DNA of 64,000 nucleotides from Solenopsis invicta (lineage: Eukaryota; Arthropoda; Insecta; Hymenoptera; Formicidae): positions 6,811,037-6,875,036 of the forward strand of contig NC_052673.1 of NCBI RefSeq assembly GCF_016802725.1, in the 5' to 3' direction. Shown here one piece after another: positions 13,583-24,653 of this stretch (position 1 is its first letter; each line of letters opens with the position of its first letter). The notes below the pieces were generated by a model, which saw only the letters and a list, made by a program, of their open reading frames with translations, did no database searches and was not told where the DNA came from. Made by a program: the position numbers and the translations under genes.

Positions 13583-14166
13583 AAGACTCTAAATAGCGTT
13601 TTTCACTGGGCGACACTGAGTGCGCACTGGAAACTCGCCGAGTTCAGGCGACACTGCCCGAGTGCACTGACAGTGCGAGTTTCTTGCACTCTCAGCTAAA
13701 CACGTCCATTATTTTCCGTGCAGTTTTATGGCGCATTATATTCGATACCTTTTGAACATTAGCATCACAAAAATTTGTAATTTAATATGGAAGGATCGAT
13801 TAGTTTGTGTATTTCTTTTAGAATAAATACTGAAATATTAACTTTAACCCTTGAGCCGCTTGAAACGGACTTATATAATAAATTAAAGAGTAAGTATATA
13901 CTTATGATCTTGGTTTTTGAGGTTATTCAATGCACATGTTAGAAAAGAAATTGATAAATTTCTATAAAATTAATAAATAAAAATAATAATAAAATTAATA
14001 AAATAATAAAATTAATTGGTAAGTACCACAGACTCCATTAGATTAAAAATAATTAATAATAATAATGTAATATAATAATAATAGTAATAGTAATAGTAGT
14101 AATAGTAATAATAGTAATAATAATAATATAATTAATAATACAATTATTAATAATATAATTATTTGT

Positions 14167-14507
14167 ATTAGAGAATAAAACGTAGGAAATACGAATCAAA
14201 CGCAGTAGTTGGTGCGTCAATATAATAATACATATATTTCGCTATTAATACATAAACGTGAATACAAATAACGGACGCGTTTCAACTTTCCTTGAAGTCA
14301 TTCTCAACGATAATTTTCAATTAACAAAATCATATATGCTAATTGTTAATTTAAAATTATCGTTGAGAATGACTTCAAAGAAAGTCGAAACGCGTCCGTT
14401 ATTTGTATTCACATTTATGTACTGATAGCGAAATATATTTACTATTTATATTATTGACGCATCAACTACCGCATTTGATTCGCATTTCCTACGTTTTATT
14501 CTCTAAT
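14167..14507. mobile_element. 341-bp palindrome nested in the Harbinger-type element
   Basis: Arms from ATTAGAGAATAAAACGTAGG (14167) and its complement (ending 14507) run to a short spacer around 14318-14343. The inner part reads ATTATCGTTGAGAATGACTTC then AAAGTCGAAACGCGTCC. That 'GAAACG' arrangement recalls Penelope-like element termini, but the assignment is uncertain. Confidence 0.6.
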
Positions 14508-14584
14508 TTTAATACTACCAAGTCTATCTTAAATATTTTGATAATTATTTGTAGTATTGATACTATATATTTATACAATATATA

Positions 14585-14800
14585 TTATTGCTTCACGTGT
14601 AATACAATATAATCTGCAGAAACAATGAAAACAGATGTATTTACATCTTTATCCGTTAAGTTATGCACCACCTGAACAAAATTTTTGATTTTCGGAATTT
14701 TCCGTGGATTTTTTAATACTTCTTCTTCATCACTGCTAGATGATGATGAAGAAAGCAAATCTAGTAATGCAATTGCTAATCGTGCGTCCCGCGCAGCCAT
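14585..14800 (-). pseudogene. PIF/Harbinger transposase first-exon fragment
   Basis: From the ATG at 14800 the frame reads a Met-Ala-Ala-Arg start, a seven-Ser run with an acidic patch, then KIPKIKNFVQVVHNLTDKDV. Ser/Asp-rich leader sequence followed by a 'KNxxxxVVxxxxDxDF' segment is typical of the N-terminal exon of insect Harbinger nucleases. The remainder of the protein, including the DDE domain, is missing, so this is a remnant. The assignment is by pattern memory only. Confidence 0.45.
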
Positions 14801-15349
14801 GTTGCACTGAACTGGCACCGTCTCTGGGAGCTCGTGCCGAAATCTTGCACGAAAGGGCAAAAATTCGGCACTAGCCTTCCCAGTGAAACAGCGCGCACCG
14901 GTTTCATGCGCACCGAAACGTTCAGTGAAACACGTTGCCCGTAGCGAGTGCGCACTCAGTGCGCACCAGTTCTCCCAGTGAAAAACGCTATAACAAACAA
15001 CACTGACTATGTGTCATTCGAGTCAAAAACCTAACAAAAAAGTTTAATAGGTAAACAGCTGTACGTGTACAAATTTCGTTTAGCGCACGTAAACGATGGC
15101 AAACAGAGCAGTAACTGTGTCCAATAGTAGTTGCGCTATGTTTGCCAATATTGCTATTATATAGCTGTGTTTGCTGGGAAGTTATCTTTTTCATTCATGT
15201 AATTTTTAACGTAACTAAATTAATTTTATACATCATTAATTTTTATCTTAACTTAGTTAAAAAAAAAATATATATATATATATATCCAGCGCATATAAAC
15301 ATATAGTTTTTTGTACAAATCGTTACACATTTTAATGAGATAAGAGTCG

Positions 15350-15616
15350 AGGAGAAGAGAGTATTATGGCTATTGTCGACAATATGACTACCTCTATTAT
15401 TTCCTTTATTAAGTGACGTATTTTAACAATGCTTATGGAGTTATTCGTTTAGTAGCCCATCATTTTTTAGTGATGCTAATATGCCAATACATTATAATGA
15501 CTGACAATTGTTATAAGGTTTTTTATTTTTGAGCACTTCAACTTTTTCAAGGTACACCTTTAACCTTTAATTACATACACTTCTCATTATTCTTAAACTT
15601 GAGTGTATTATCACAT
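15350..15616 (-). repeat. repeat A, first third of a split copy
   Basis: This segment is the reverse complement of 40365-40630 in another copy of the same repeat. It stops at TATTATCAC-AT exactly where the 9.0-kb element starts. The next part of the same repeat copy resumes at 24654 after that element, and the last part resumes at 29475 after the DIRS-like element. Confidence 0.7.
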
Positions 15617-16342
15617 CCCAGATAGACAAATTTCGGCATATTGTCTGCATATTGCCGAAATTTGCCGATTGAAAATGCTTGCATAAAGACGTCAAGATGC
15701 GTCGCCAAATGAGATAAATGTTATCAGCATATAAAAGATGGCTTTTCATGCTGCAAAAATTGCGACAATATGCTGTTTATTTAATTAGAAATGGAGTGTG
15801 CTTAATCTTATATGTGTTTGCCGCATATGGAAGAGTGCATCTAATGTTGCAAAAATTGCGGCAATATGCTGCTTATTTATTCAGAAATAGTGTGATTATA
15901 AATAGTGACAATAAAATTTATACACGTTTTTTTATTAAGATAATTTATTGAATTTTACAATAAGGTTTAATATTTCATTGCATGAAAATCTAACAAATAT
16001 TCGATAAAATATATAATAGACAAATTTGTAATATACTTAGTGTATAATAAAAAAATACTAGACGAGGCAAGAAAAAATGTTTCCATTATAAATGCTATAC
16101 GAAAAATCTTTTGATATTGTTAAAATTATTGAAATTATTATTGAAACACACTTAAGTTATACTTAAATTGAAAAGAAATAAAATTCTTAAGATATAAAAA
16201 TTAATATAAATATAAAAATTACATAAACAAATAAAATAAATTTTTAAAATAATACTTTGTGTAACAAAATTTAAACTTTCTTCGATAATTTAATTCTCTT
16301 TCTCCTTTTTTCTATATCATTTCTCTTGACTTTTCTATATTA

Positions 16343-18199
16343 TTACTCTTTTCGCAAATGCTTTTGTTGACGCTGCATAAAAATTCTTTGCATTTCTTCT
16401 TCTCTGATATAACGTTTCCCTCTATTTTCCTTTTTATTGATTGTATATCTTTTACGTTGTTTAGCGTTACAAATGGCTTCAATCATATCGTGACGGAACT
16501 CCGTACCACTTTGTATCTGAAAATGTTTATTCTCGGAGAGTGCTTCTGAAAAATTAAAAAATTATTTATCACATGACATTTTAAATACATTTGTCATTTA
16601 TAAGTAGTAGAAATAAAATTAACCTTGAATGGCTGAGCAAAGTTTTGTTTTAAAAAATGAATAAATTCCCTCTTCTTTATTGCCATAGAAAGTAAAAGAA
16701 GACATAACTTCGTCTTCGACCGTTTCTTTTAAGCATAAATTTAATGCTTCTTTTAATGAAAATCCTCCAATATATTGTAAATAACAAACCTAATACGTAT
16801 AAAAAATAAAATTTGAAATTAACAATTTAGAATGTTTTTCTCTCTTTTCATTTAATACTTACAACTTCGTTATAAATTGACTCTTTTACATTATCAAATT
16901 GCAAAACTTCTTCTTCACTTGTAAAGGGAAGAAATGAAGGTTTGGACCAACATTTTTTCTTCTTTTGTGATTTTAAAGAATTTTGTATAATTTCTTCGAT
17001 ATTTGCAAATCTTGTATCTATCCATTTATATAACCGACTATAAAAAAAATGCATGCTTTGTAATAATCTACTGAATAAAATTTTAATAAAGAAACATTCG
17101 AATTTTTACCGAAAATCTTCAGCTATAGATGAGGTAAATTCAATATCTTTTTTTTCTGCTGGAGTATATACTAGAGAATGAACCTTAACTTCTGTTTTTG
17201 TTCTAAAAAAAATATGTACATGTAATGACTTATATGTTCAAAAATTCTACTCGTCGGATAGATTACCTTTGAGTGACCAATCAGGATGAAGAAATGTTAA
17301 GAAATCTCAAGATTTCTTCATTCTGATTGGTCACTCAAAGTTACTCTAACTTACGATTAGAAATTTCGAACGCAACCTATATATAATGGCAAATTTTTGA
17401 ATTTTAAAATATATTTACCGTTTGTCCACAAGTTTTTTGGCATCCAAATTGTAATATATTTTTTCAGGTACATTTTCATTGTCTGTTTGTAATTTATTGT
17501 ACAAATGTAACTTTGATGTATTATTTCGTTCATAAGTTTTTAATGTGGTTTCTGGCCTGAATAAAAATAAATCATTACATTAAATTAAATACAATATATA
17601 AATAAATTATATAAATAAATTATATTAAATACAATTCGTAAATAAAAAAATATTTACCGTTTATTGCTCAAGTAATCATAGTGTTGGTTATCAATATTTT
17701 TCACACTTTTTTTAGTACAAAGTTCATCTTCTTTGTATGTTTCTGATTGATAAGATACCAAGCTTGAGTTTGTTGGTTCATATTGAGCATTAGAAATTAC
17801 CGTTGAAGACGTTGAGGCCACAGGATCATTGTACAATACATTGAAATGAGACATATCATGTTGCTTTGAGATTGTTGGTTCATTGTGATAACTAGATGAT
17901 GAAGCTTTTAAATTTTTGAGTGGAAAATCTAATATCACGTGAGATCGAATAGATGATTTATTGTTTGGTAATTGATTACGATTTAAAAGAAGTGAGTTAT
18001 TTTCATCATCTTTTTTATTCAGTACATGCTGTGTCTCAACGAAAACTTGACTTAGTGCTAGTACATCACTTTCCACCTCATTGTGAACTTCGTCTTTGGT
18101 TAAATCGTATTTCTCTATAGTTACATTTTCACCATCATCTGAGGATTCTGTAGTTTGATATCTCGCAGGTTTTGTTATTCCTCTTTTTGGTGGTTTCAT
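16343..18199 (-). CDS. DUF4806-like protein of the EnSpm-like element
   Basis: Six exons join on the minus strand with GT..AG borders: about 17658-18199, 17419-17556, 17110-17202, 16863-17037, 16624-16790 and 16343-16545, for about 438 residues. The first exon is Ser/Asn/Glu-rich and probably disordered. The later exons read FLPFTSEEEVLQF, then YIGGFSLKEALNLCLKETV, then a 'FRHDMIEAICNAKQR' segment. The order 'FP.ts.eel..f' then 'GG.s.ke....l....ed' then 'a..eAi' fits the DUF4806 domain of many insect proteins, whose biochemical function is unknown. It lies 530 bp downstream of the transposase on the same strand and inside the element's TIRs, so it is probably a second transposon gene. No disabling mutation was seen. 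The family call is from memory of the pattern; exon ends may be off by one or two bases. Confidence 0.6.
17271..17346. repeat. short palindrome in a DUF4806-gene intron
   Basis: TTTGAGTGACCAATCAGGATG and its complement enclose a 15-base spacer. It lies in the intron between the second and third exons of the minus-strand gene and would form a stable hairpin. It is probably a small MITE. Confidence 0.6.
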
Positions 18200-18728
18200 T
18201 GCTAATGTAATGCTATTCCTAAGAATTTAGGAATAGCAATTCCTAGATTTAGAGTAATAAAAGGCCAATAGATCAGAATTAAAAATATTACAAATAAATT
18301 GAAAATAAACATACAAATTAATCAAAATACAGACATGGGCGCAAGTCAGTTGCTCAAAAATTGTGAGAAAAGTGAGTTTTATGGTTCAAAAATAAATGAG
18401 AATAGTAAGTTTATCTAAAAAAAAATGAGTAAAAAAAGTAAGTTTTCTTGGAAAATTGTATGTTAAAAATGAAATAACCTATTATGTACTAATTATATTA
18501 TGTACTGTCTTATAATAAATTTATGAGATTGAAAATATTAATCACAAAGTAAAAGTCAATAAAAAATTTCGGAAAACAAGTAAGAAACATAATATATGGA
18601 ACCTTTTTTTTCTAAAGTGAGACAAAGTTACTTGTTTTTAAAAAAATAAGAAAAGTGAGTCGCGACCATGTCTAACAATATAAAGACAAAATATATTTAA
18701 AAATTTTGAATTTAATAAATTTTATCCA
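18200..18728. other. intergenic stretch between the two transposon genes
   Basis: GCTATTCCTAA is followed by its complement TTAGGAATAGC at about 18212-18238, a small hairpin just upstream of the DUF4806-like start. The rest is AT-rich with repeated AAAGTGAGT motifs (18360-18660). No gene was seen. Confidence 0.45.
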
Positions 18729-20897
18729 TCAGAAAAAATGTTGCATTGTACATACAACATATTGCTTTGATTGAAGGAGAATGTCATCGTTATGATTTAT
18801 ATTATTAGGAAAAATGGCAATATTACTGTTTGTTTCAGTATTTACTAGTTGCAAAGGCATTCGAAAACACTTAGATTTAACCTCTTGGAGTGACACAAAA
18901 AATATTTCATCAGTTAAATTACTACATTGAAAAAAACCAATTTCTGATGAAGGTATTTCAATATTAAAAAAACTAGTTGTATTTTTAAATTTTTTTATTG
19001 CAAACATTATGGTATCGTTTTTTTTTAAAATATTAATAATTATACATATTGACAAATCGTGTAACATGCAACAATTATTTCTCAATGAAGTACTAAAAAC
19101 TGTATTTTTTACTTCAATAGTTTTATATTGCTCAAATTCGGATGAATATGTCGGACCGTTGAAATGTTTTTTACGTGCAATTAGAATTTCAGGGTCATTT
19201 AAATGATGATTCGCATCGTTTTTCTTTTGTTCATCCATTCGATTAAAAATTTGTTCCAAAAGTAAATCAGGTTTTCTGCATAATTTTCTATACTTCGACA
19301 TTTCATTTTCATATGCAAAAGCAGAAAAACTATCTAATGGTCCAAAACGTCGTACATCTTCAGTTATGTGTAATAAGCCATGAACATTGTATGACATAAA
19401 TTTTACTCCATAAATGTAAGGACATCTTTCTACGAATTTTTTTAATGCAATGTCGGCAAATGTTAATAACTGTTCACTAAGTATGGGTAAATTCAGAATT
19501 CGAATAGCAGTAGTTAACATCAGAAAATGTAAGTAGATTGATTTATCTAATAAGTTATAAAAGATAACTGGGCCGGTATATAACAAAAATTGTCTATATT
19601 CAGTAGCTTTATAGCGAACATATTCGGTAAGATTTCTTTGTCGACGTGAAAATTCAGTAGGACAATATTTTTGTATTAATTCTAAATGACTGGATAATAA
19701 CTTTGTTTCTGATGACTTTAGTTTAATTTTCTTATTGTATTCACCTGTAATAAGTGCCACTAATATTTTTTTTGCAACTCCAAGATATACTAAGTGCATA
19801 CTTTCAAATGGTACCTGATTTATTAAATCATTTAGAAGTTGCGATAACGGAGTTTCGCCTAAATTGTGCTTTTTATAAGCAAGCATACGATATTTGTCAT
19901 CTGATCTAAAAGTACATTTACTAATAAGGAAAACCATGCGATGTCCGATATTTTGTCCTTGTACAGTACATTTTGAACAAGGTGAAAATGCATTATGGCC
20001 AACATGATTTAAAATAAATGCTCGAGCAGGTGCATCTGCTACGAAACACCGCAATTGAATGGATATAACCATTTCATTAAATTTCAATCTATGTCTTAAT
20101 AATTTTTTAATGTCAGAAATAAATGGTAGAAAAAAAGCTGTAGCATTATTAGGCTTCTTGTAACCTTTGTAAAGACCAACAAGTGCAGGTTTACTAAAAG
20201 GGATGTTAATAATTCGAATATGTATTGGCCAAAGTACCACATTTGATGCTTTGTATAAACTTACTCCATCTGTACTAAAATCTAATAATAAAACATTAGG
20301 AATTTTACTATGTGGTATGTGAGAAATAATTTCTAAAATAACTTTTTTGATATTAAAATGAACATATTGTCCTGGTTCTAAAGTCTTTATATCAACAGGA
20401 CTACGAGGTGTATGAATAAGAGTTTTGCAACTTCGTGGTAGATTTGTTAAACATTCATGCGTTCTTAAAACTTTAAGTATTTCATCACCCTGTTTAAGAG
20501 AAATATTATTTGTAACAAAACATTGCGCTAATTTTTTCTTAAATATTTCTCTATTATTATAATGATCATGTACATCCAAATTATTATCATAGTTATCACA
20601 ATTTTGATCTATTGATGTATCTTTTTCATTATTTTCGTCTATCGAAATGTCTTTGTCACTATTTTCATCTATTGAAATATTTTCAAATAATATGTCATTA
20701 TTAAAAGAATTATTTATTACTTCATCAGATACGTCTTGGTTATAAGAGTTTTCATTAACTGCAGAAGTTTTCTCACTTGATATATTATTAATCTCTATTC
20801 TAGAAATTATTCTTTGTTTTTGTCTTGTAGACAATTTTTGATAAGGTTTTCGACCGTAACAACGACCCAATTGTATTTTACACTTCAATGTATCCAT
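18729..20897 (-). CDS. tnp2-like (EnSpm/CACTA) transposase
   Basis: A single open frame of 722 residues starts at ATG 20897. A basic N-terminus (CYGRKPYQKLS) is followed by an Asp/Asn-rich region with tandem DISIDEN-type repeats (about 70-100). The catalytic-type region then reads LLDFSTDGVSLYKAS (Asp210), VGLYKGYKKPNNA, RCFVADAPARAF (Asp288), NHVGHNAFSPCSKC (His300, Cys307, Cys310) and FESMHLVYLGVAKKIL (about 364-379). This order (DG, DAPAR, GH..CxxC, MHLxxLGV) matches the Transposase_21/tnp2 family of EnSpm/CACTA elements, which cut and paste DNA by a DDE-type mechanism in the nucleus. No frameshift or stop is present, so the copy could be functional. Location inside TIRs with a 2-bp duplication supports a transposase role. 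Confidence 0.7.
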   Translation of the reverse strand: MDTLKCKIQLGRCYGRKPYQKLSTRQKQRIISRIEINNISSEKTSAVNENSYNQDVSDEVINNSFNNDILFENISIDENSDKDISIDENNEKDTSIDQNCDNYDNNLDVHDHYNNREIFKKKLAQCFVTNNISLKQGDEILKVLRTHECLTNLPRSCKTLIHTPRSPVDIKTLEPGQYVHFNIKKVILEIISHIPHSKIPNVLLLDFSTDGVSLYKASNVVLWPIHIRIINIPFSKPALVGLYKGYKKPNNATAFFLPFISDIKKLLRHRLKFNEMVISIQLRCFVADAPARAFILNHVGHNAFSPCSKCTVQGQNIGHRMVFLISKCTFRSDDKYRMLAYKKHNLGETPLSQLLNDLINQVPFESMHLVYLGVAKKILVALITGEYNKKIKLKSSETKLLSSHLELIQKYCPTEFSRRQRNLTEYVRYKATEYRQFLLYTGPVIFYNLLDKSIYLHFLMLTTAIRILNLPILSEQLLTFADIALKKFVERCPYIYGVKFMSYNVHGLLHITEDVRRFGPLDSFSAFAYENEMSKYRKLCRKPDLLLEQIFNRMDEQKKNDANHHLNDPEILIARKKHFNGPTYSSEFEQYKTIEVKNTVFSTSLRNNCCMLHDLSICIIINILKKNDTIMFAIKKFKNTTSFFNIEIPSSEIGFFQCSNLTDEIFFVSLQEVKSKCFRMPLQLVNTETNSNIAIFPNNINHNDDILLQSKQYVVCTMQHFF

Positions 20898-21061
20898 ACT
20901 TACGATACCTACAAAGTCTAGCTACGTTATGTTAATACAAAATTTCAAATGGGAAAAGTCCAATCAACAATTAATGTTAAAACTAAAAAAAAATGTTGGC
21001 GTAAAGTGCTGAGAGAAGTCGGACATCAAAATACATCGAACGCACACCTTTCTGAAATAAT

Positions 21062-21183
21062 GGTTAGGTTTGTTCTTTTGTGAACTTCTTGCTCCGTGCA
21101 TCTTTCCTTTTTTTCTTTACTTGTTGGATTAAAAGAGAGGAAAGCTAAATGGTGCAAGAAGCTCAGCTGAAAAGAACAGACCT
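21062..21183. repeat. 122-bp palindrome upstream of the transposase
   Basis: TTAGGTTTGTTCTTTTGTGAAC at the left pairs with its complement ending at 21183, with AAGAAGCT/AGCTTC-type pairing inside. It may be a foldback MITE, and it lies in what would be the promoter region of the minus-strand transposase. Confidence 0.5.
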
Positions 21184-21492
21184 AATGCTTTTTCGCAGGA
21201 ATAAAATACCAATTCGACGTGATATTAGAGTCCTTTTGCGATGAAAGCAGGAATTGCCAAATTTAAGGCAATCAATAATGAATAAAACAATTTAGTAATT
21301 CGAATCTTTATAACAATTATTAGTTTCTAACCGCTTAAATTTAGCGAGGATTTATTATATATATATATAGTAATAATATCTTTTAATATAGTGACATGTT
21401 TTATTTGAAAATATACTAACAGATTAAAATAGTGATAAGGATACATCAATATAAATCAAAAGAGTTATAAGTATGATAATAATTCATCGAAT

Positions 21493-21780
21493 GTACATTG
21501 ATCATTATGAGAGAGAAATATTTAAGAAAAAATTGGCGCTATGTTTTGCTAATAATAACTAATAATAATTCTCTTAAACAGAATGATGAAATACTTAAAG
21601 TTTGAACAACACATGAATGTTTATCAAATGTACCACAAAGTTGCAAAACTTTTATTCACACACCTCGTATTCCTGTTGATATAATGACTTTAGAACTAGG
21701 ACAATATATTCATTTTAATATCAAAAAAGTTATTTTAAACATTATTTCTCACGTACCACTTATTAAAATTCCGAATGAGG
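21493..21780 (+). pseudogene. inverted fragment of the tnp2-like transposase
   Basis: The plus strand encodes a decayed copy of about residues 105-200 of the 722-residue transposase (for example HECLSNVPQSCKTFIHTPR and GQYIHFNIKKVIL). It carries in-frame stops and small changes. It lies in inverted orientation to the intact gene, about 600 bp from its start, and ends abruptly where the ribonucleotide reductase remnant region begins. Confidence 0.75.
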
Positions 21781-21984
21781 AAATTCGCTGCAGATATCTG
21801 CAATTTTATTCGTCAAAATGTAATAACCTTGTTCACTTTCACAAGTGAACAAATTTACTAGATTCAAATAAAATCACAGATACTTTAATTTAGTAAATTC
21901 ACTATTGTAAGAGATAATAGAATAATATTTACTTTAAATACATACACATTTACTGACTGGATTGCCCTTCATATGACTCATCAG

Positions 21985-23125
21985 GACCTTTTCAGTAACC
22001 ATTTCACAACTTGTTTCTAGAGCGCCATAATAAAGTCTCAAAAATATGGACGTTGAGTTCCTTAGCTTTGTTACTTTCAAATGAGTATCTCATTGAAATC
22101 AATGCATCTGCTAATCCTTGTACAATAATACCTAGTTTAAAAAATGAATTTTTAAGACAGCAATATACATATATAATACGTTAATTATGCATAAATAGCT
22201 TACCGATAGACCTGTGTGTATCACATAACAATTTCACCTCTGGCAGAAAATAAAAATTAATACCAATCATTTTATCCCAATTGTAGGTGACAATTTTCGC
22301 TACTTTGTTAAGTTTATAAAAATTGAAAGTTTTTTATGAGAACTTTAGAAAGTAAAATTCATAAACATGTTGACAGCGATTGAAGCCATATGTTACACAT
22401 GACAACTTCATTGGAAGTTCTTCAGTAGAGAAACTATTGTATTCAATTGTACCCAGATTCTGACAATTTAATTTGCGATTACAACTTTAAAAACTGCATA
22501 TATGGTACTCCTGTTTCAAATTGTATTTGAATGATGAGAAACCTCATCAATTCCTTGGCTTTAACTTGTCTTCGAGAACCTATCCTTTTTTTTATATCTA
22601 AATATGACAAAGAAATATATTTTTTCGTAAATTATATTACCTCCAGTAGTGTAATTTTCAATAATATTCAAAATACATATCAATTACCTGGTACACAAAG
22701 CTTCAAATTCATCACCCCAAGTTTCAATTAATACAGGGCACTCATGCGGACAAATTAGGTTAGATACATCATCACAAACGCGTTTCATGATGAAAACTTC
22801 ATTGAAATGTGGAGTCCACAACCTATAACATATGTTCTCAAAACTGCTCCTCGCCTACAAAATAATTGTTTTAAATATATATTTCTATGTATTTAACAAT
22901 CGTGCAAAAGAAATAACAATAAAAGATAATAACTAACACTTCTTTTGAGATCCAAGAATTCAAAGATATCAGCATAAATATACAGTAATCGGTCCTTCAT
23001 TTTTACCTATTTTGGAGACAGTCTCAATAGCTGTATTATACACTTTTAACATAGGTACCAATCCATCCGACACACTCTCTGTGCCTCTTATAGGCATATC
23101 TTTGCCCGAATTCAATGCACGAAAC
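21985..23125 (-). pseudogene. ribonucleotide reductase large-subunit pseudogene (captured)
   Basis: Minus-strand pieces align in order with the catalytic barrel of RNR class Ia large subunit (about residues 280-520 of the roughly 790-residue family). They include SDGLVPMLKVYN (23060s), ADIFEFLDLKRS (22960s), an open exon at 22688-22854 with WTPHFNEVFIMKRV and ICPHECPVLIETWGDEFE, then NLGTIEYNSFSTEE (22450s), PEVKLLCDTHRSIG (22230s) and VQGLADALISMRYSFES (22090s). RNR makes deoxyribonucleotides. Several frameshifts and a stop are present, and the usual NLCTE motif with the catalytic cysteine reads SFSTE. Introns remain, with GTAATT and TTTGTAG borders around the open exon, so this is DNA-level capture rather than a retrocopy. 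Both ends of the gene are absent. It lies inside the 9-kb transposon. Confidence 0.8.
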
Positions 23126-23711
23126 CTACTTCGCCATCATGATGATAGAGAATAGCAAATCATTCCTATGTATTCAATATTGCATCAATGCTGTCACCGA
23201 ACATTTTTTGTCAATAAAAATAAACTGTAAAAAAACATTATTTATTGAGTAACATATTATAACTTACTAACACTTAATATAATAAATTTGCATGTTAGCA
23301 ATAAAGATAAAATCACCTAGCTATTTCATGTGTAACGGCATATGCAGTATTTATTGTCTGTATAGCATGTACGAAATATTGCATCGACATAAAATATATG
23401 TTTCAATAATCTTACCTAATCTTTGCTGTGAATATTTACAGCAACTTGCATTAACATGTGCTCTCTCAACAATTTTTCCATTCACTTTTAACAAGTGATC
23501 ATTCTTTCCATCATTTTAAAGATTAACATAACTATAATTAAAATCTCTATCATATATTATTGCAGAATTCAACTTATCTGCATTACTTTGCATAATTTGA
23601 TAATATTTCTCACTGATTGGCAGAGGCATTTGTTTGTGATCGAACCTTTTGCCACCTTTTGCAGACCTTGGCCCGCAGTTGTTCTACGTTTTGCAGGTTT
23701 GACTTTGGCCC

Positions 23712-23819
23712 GGTTGTTCCACCTTTTGGTAAGTATCAAGTTAATTTAACTGATAAGTAAACCCTTGCGATCTGCGGACAGTTAAATTTACTTGATACTT
23801 ACCAAAAGGTGGAACAACC
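23712..23819. repeat. 108-bp hairpin
   Basis: GGTTGTTCCACCTTTTGGTA at 23712 pairs almost perfectly with its complement ending at 23819 (arms about 43 bases, loop about 22). Upstream, TTTGCAG and GGCCCG motifs are repeated. It is followed by GC-richer sequence (23830-23960) without a credible gene. Confidence 0.6.
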
Positions 23820-23829
23820 AGGCTCTTTG

Positions 23830-24640
23830 CCTCAAGCGGTTGAACACACTACACACACAACCTCACCAACGGCCACCACGCACTTAACCTCACCGTTCAC
23901 CGCTCGTCAAAACGCGAGCTGTCGGCTGTCGCGCGCGCGCGATCTCAATCGCAGCCAATCGACATCGCGGGAAGCGGTCAACAATTTTAACAATTATTAT
24001 ATATGTTCTGTGGGCTTTTAATACACCGCGTAATAATAATGCAACCAAAAACGCACTTTACGGATTTTAACCAAAACTTTTTTTATTTAGAAGAGGAGAT
24101 ATAAAGAAAAAAATTTAGTATCAAATCAATAACCGATTGTTTATATTATAATTGCTATTTCTCTAAAAGTAATGAGAAACAGTAAAATGATGGCATAATA
24201 CCAAGATTTTATGTATTCAAAAATATGGTTTAGATACCTATAGTTATAATTGAATTGTAATATGCAATATTTTATTTCAACAAAATGTTGTGTACTTTGA
24301 CTGATAATATGCATATTTAATACAGCATAAAAATGCAACTATCTCATATATACATTACAACTACATAATGCTAAATTAACATACATCGAATAGATTGCTC
24401 AATTATTGTTCTCACAAATAATACAAATAAAACATAATTTTCTACTAGAAATATTTCATATATAATTGCAGTTATGCGTTTGTAGTAAAATGGCAACATA
24501 TTGCTATATTGTGAAACATATAAATTATATAACAGCAATATGACAGCATAATCGCAACATTTAATTGTTTGTAATTATATGCTGTCATAATGGCATCATA
24601 AAGGATACATGAAATGTTTGCATTCTTATGTCCAGCATGC
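23830..24640. other. right subterminal region of the EnSpm-like element
   Basis: No gene is present. The last 200 bases carry repeated GCAACATATTGC, CAGCAATATGACAGCATAA and ATGCTGTCATAATGGC motifs in both orientations, as expected for subterminal transposase-binding repeats. Confidence 0.5.
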
Positions 24641-24653
24641 TTGTCTATCTGGG

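Larger units (their letters stand above)
13595..14989. mobile_element. Harbinger-type element with a residual exon
   Basis: The ends AGCGTTTTTCACTGGG and CCCAGTGAAAAACGCT are perfect inverted repeats, followed by subterminal GTGCGCACT motifs. A minus-strand fragment (about 14585-14800) resembles the first exon of a PIF/Harbinger nuclease. A 341-bp palindrome (14167-14507) and a TAA/TAG-rich low-complexity tract (14040-14160) fill the rest. The catalytic exons are absent, so it is non-autonomous. Confidence 0.6.
15617..24653 (-). mobile_element. 9.0-kb EnSpm/CACTA-like transposon with two genes and cargo
   Basis: The ends are inverted CCCAGATAGACAA (15617-15629) and TTGTCTATCTGGG (24641-24653), each flanked by AT, giving a 2-bp duplication. 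Repeat A sequence is continuous across the insertion: it breaks off at 15616 and resumes at 24654. Subterminal reiterated motifs such as CAATATGCTG (15762, 15858) and CAGCAATATG (24530) recall CACTA-type subterminal repeats. Inside, on the minus strand, are a tnp2-like transposase (18729-20897) and a DUF4806-like gene (16343-18199). There is also an inverted fragment of the same transposase (21493-21780) and a ribonucleotide reductase pseudogene (21985-23125). The boundaries are seen directly; superfamily is inferred from the transposase. Confidence 0.7.
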
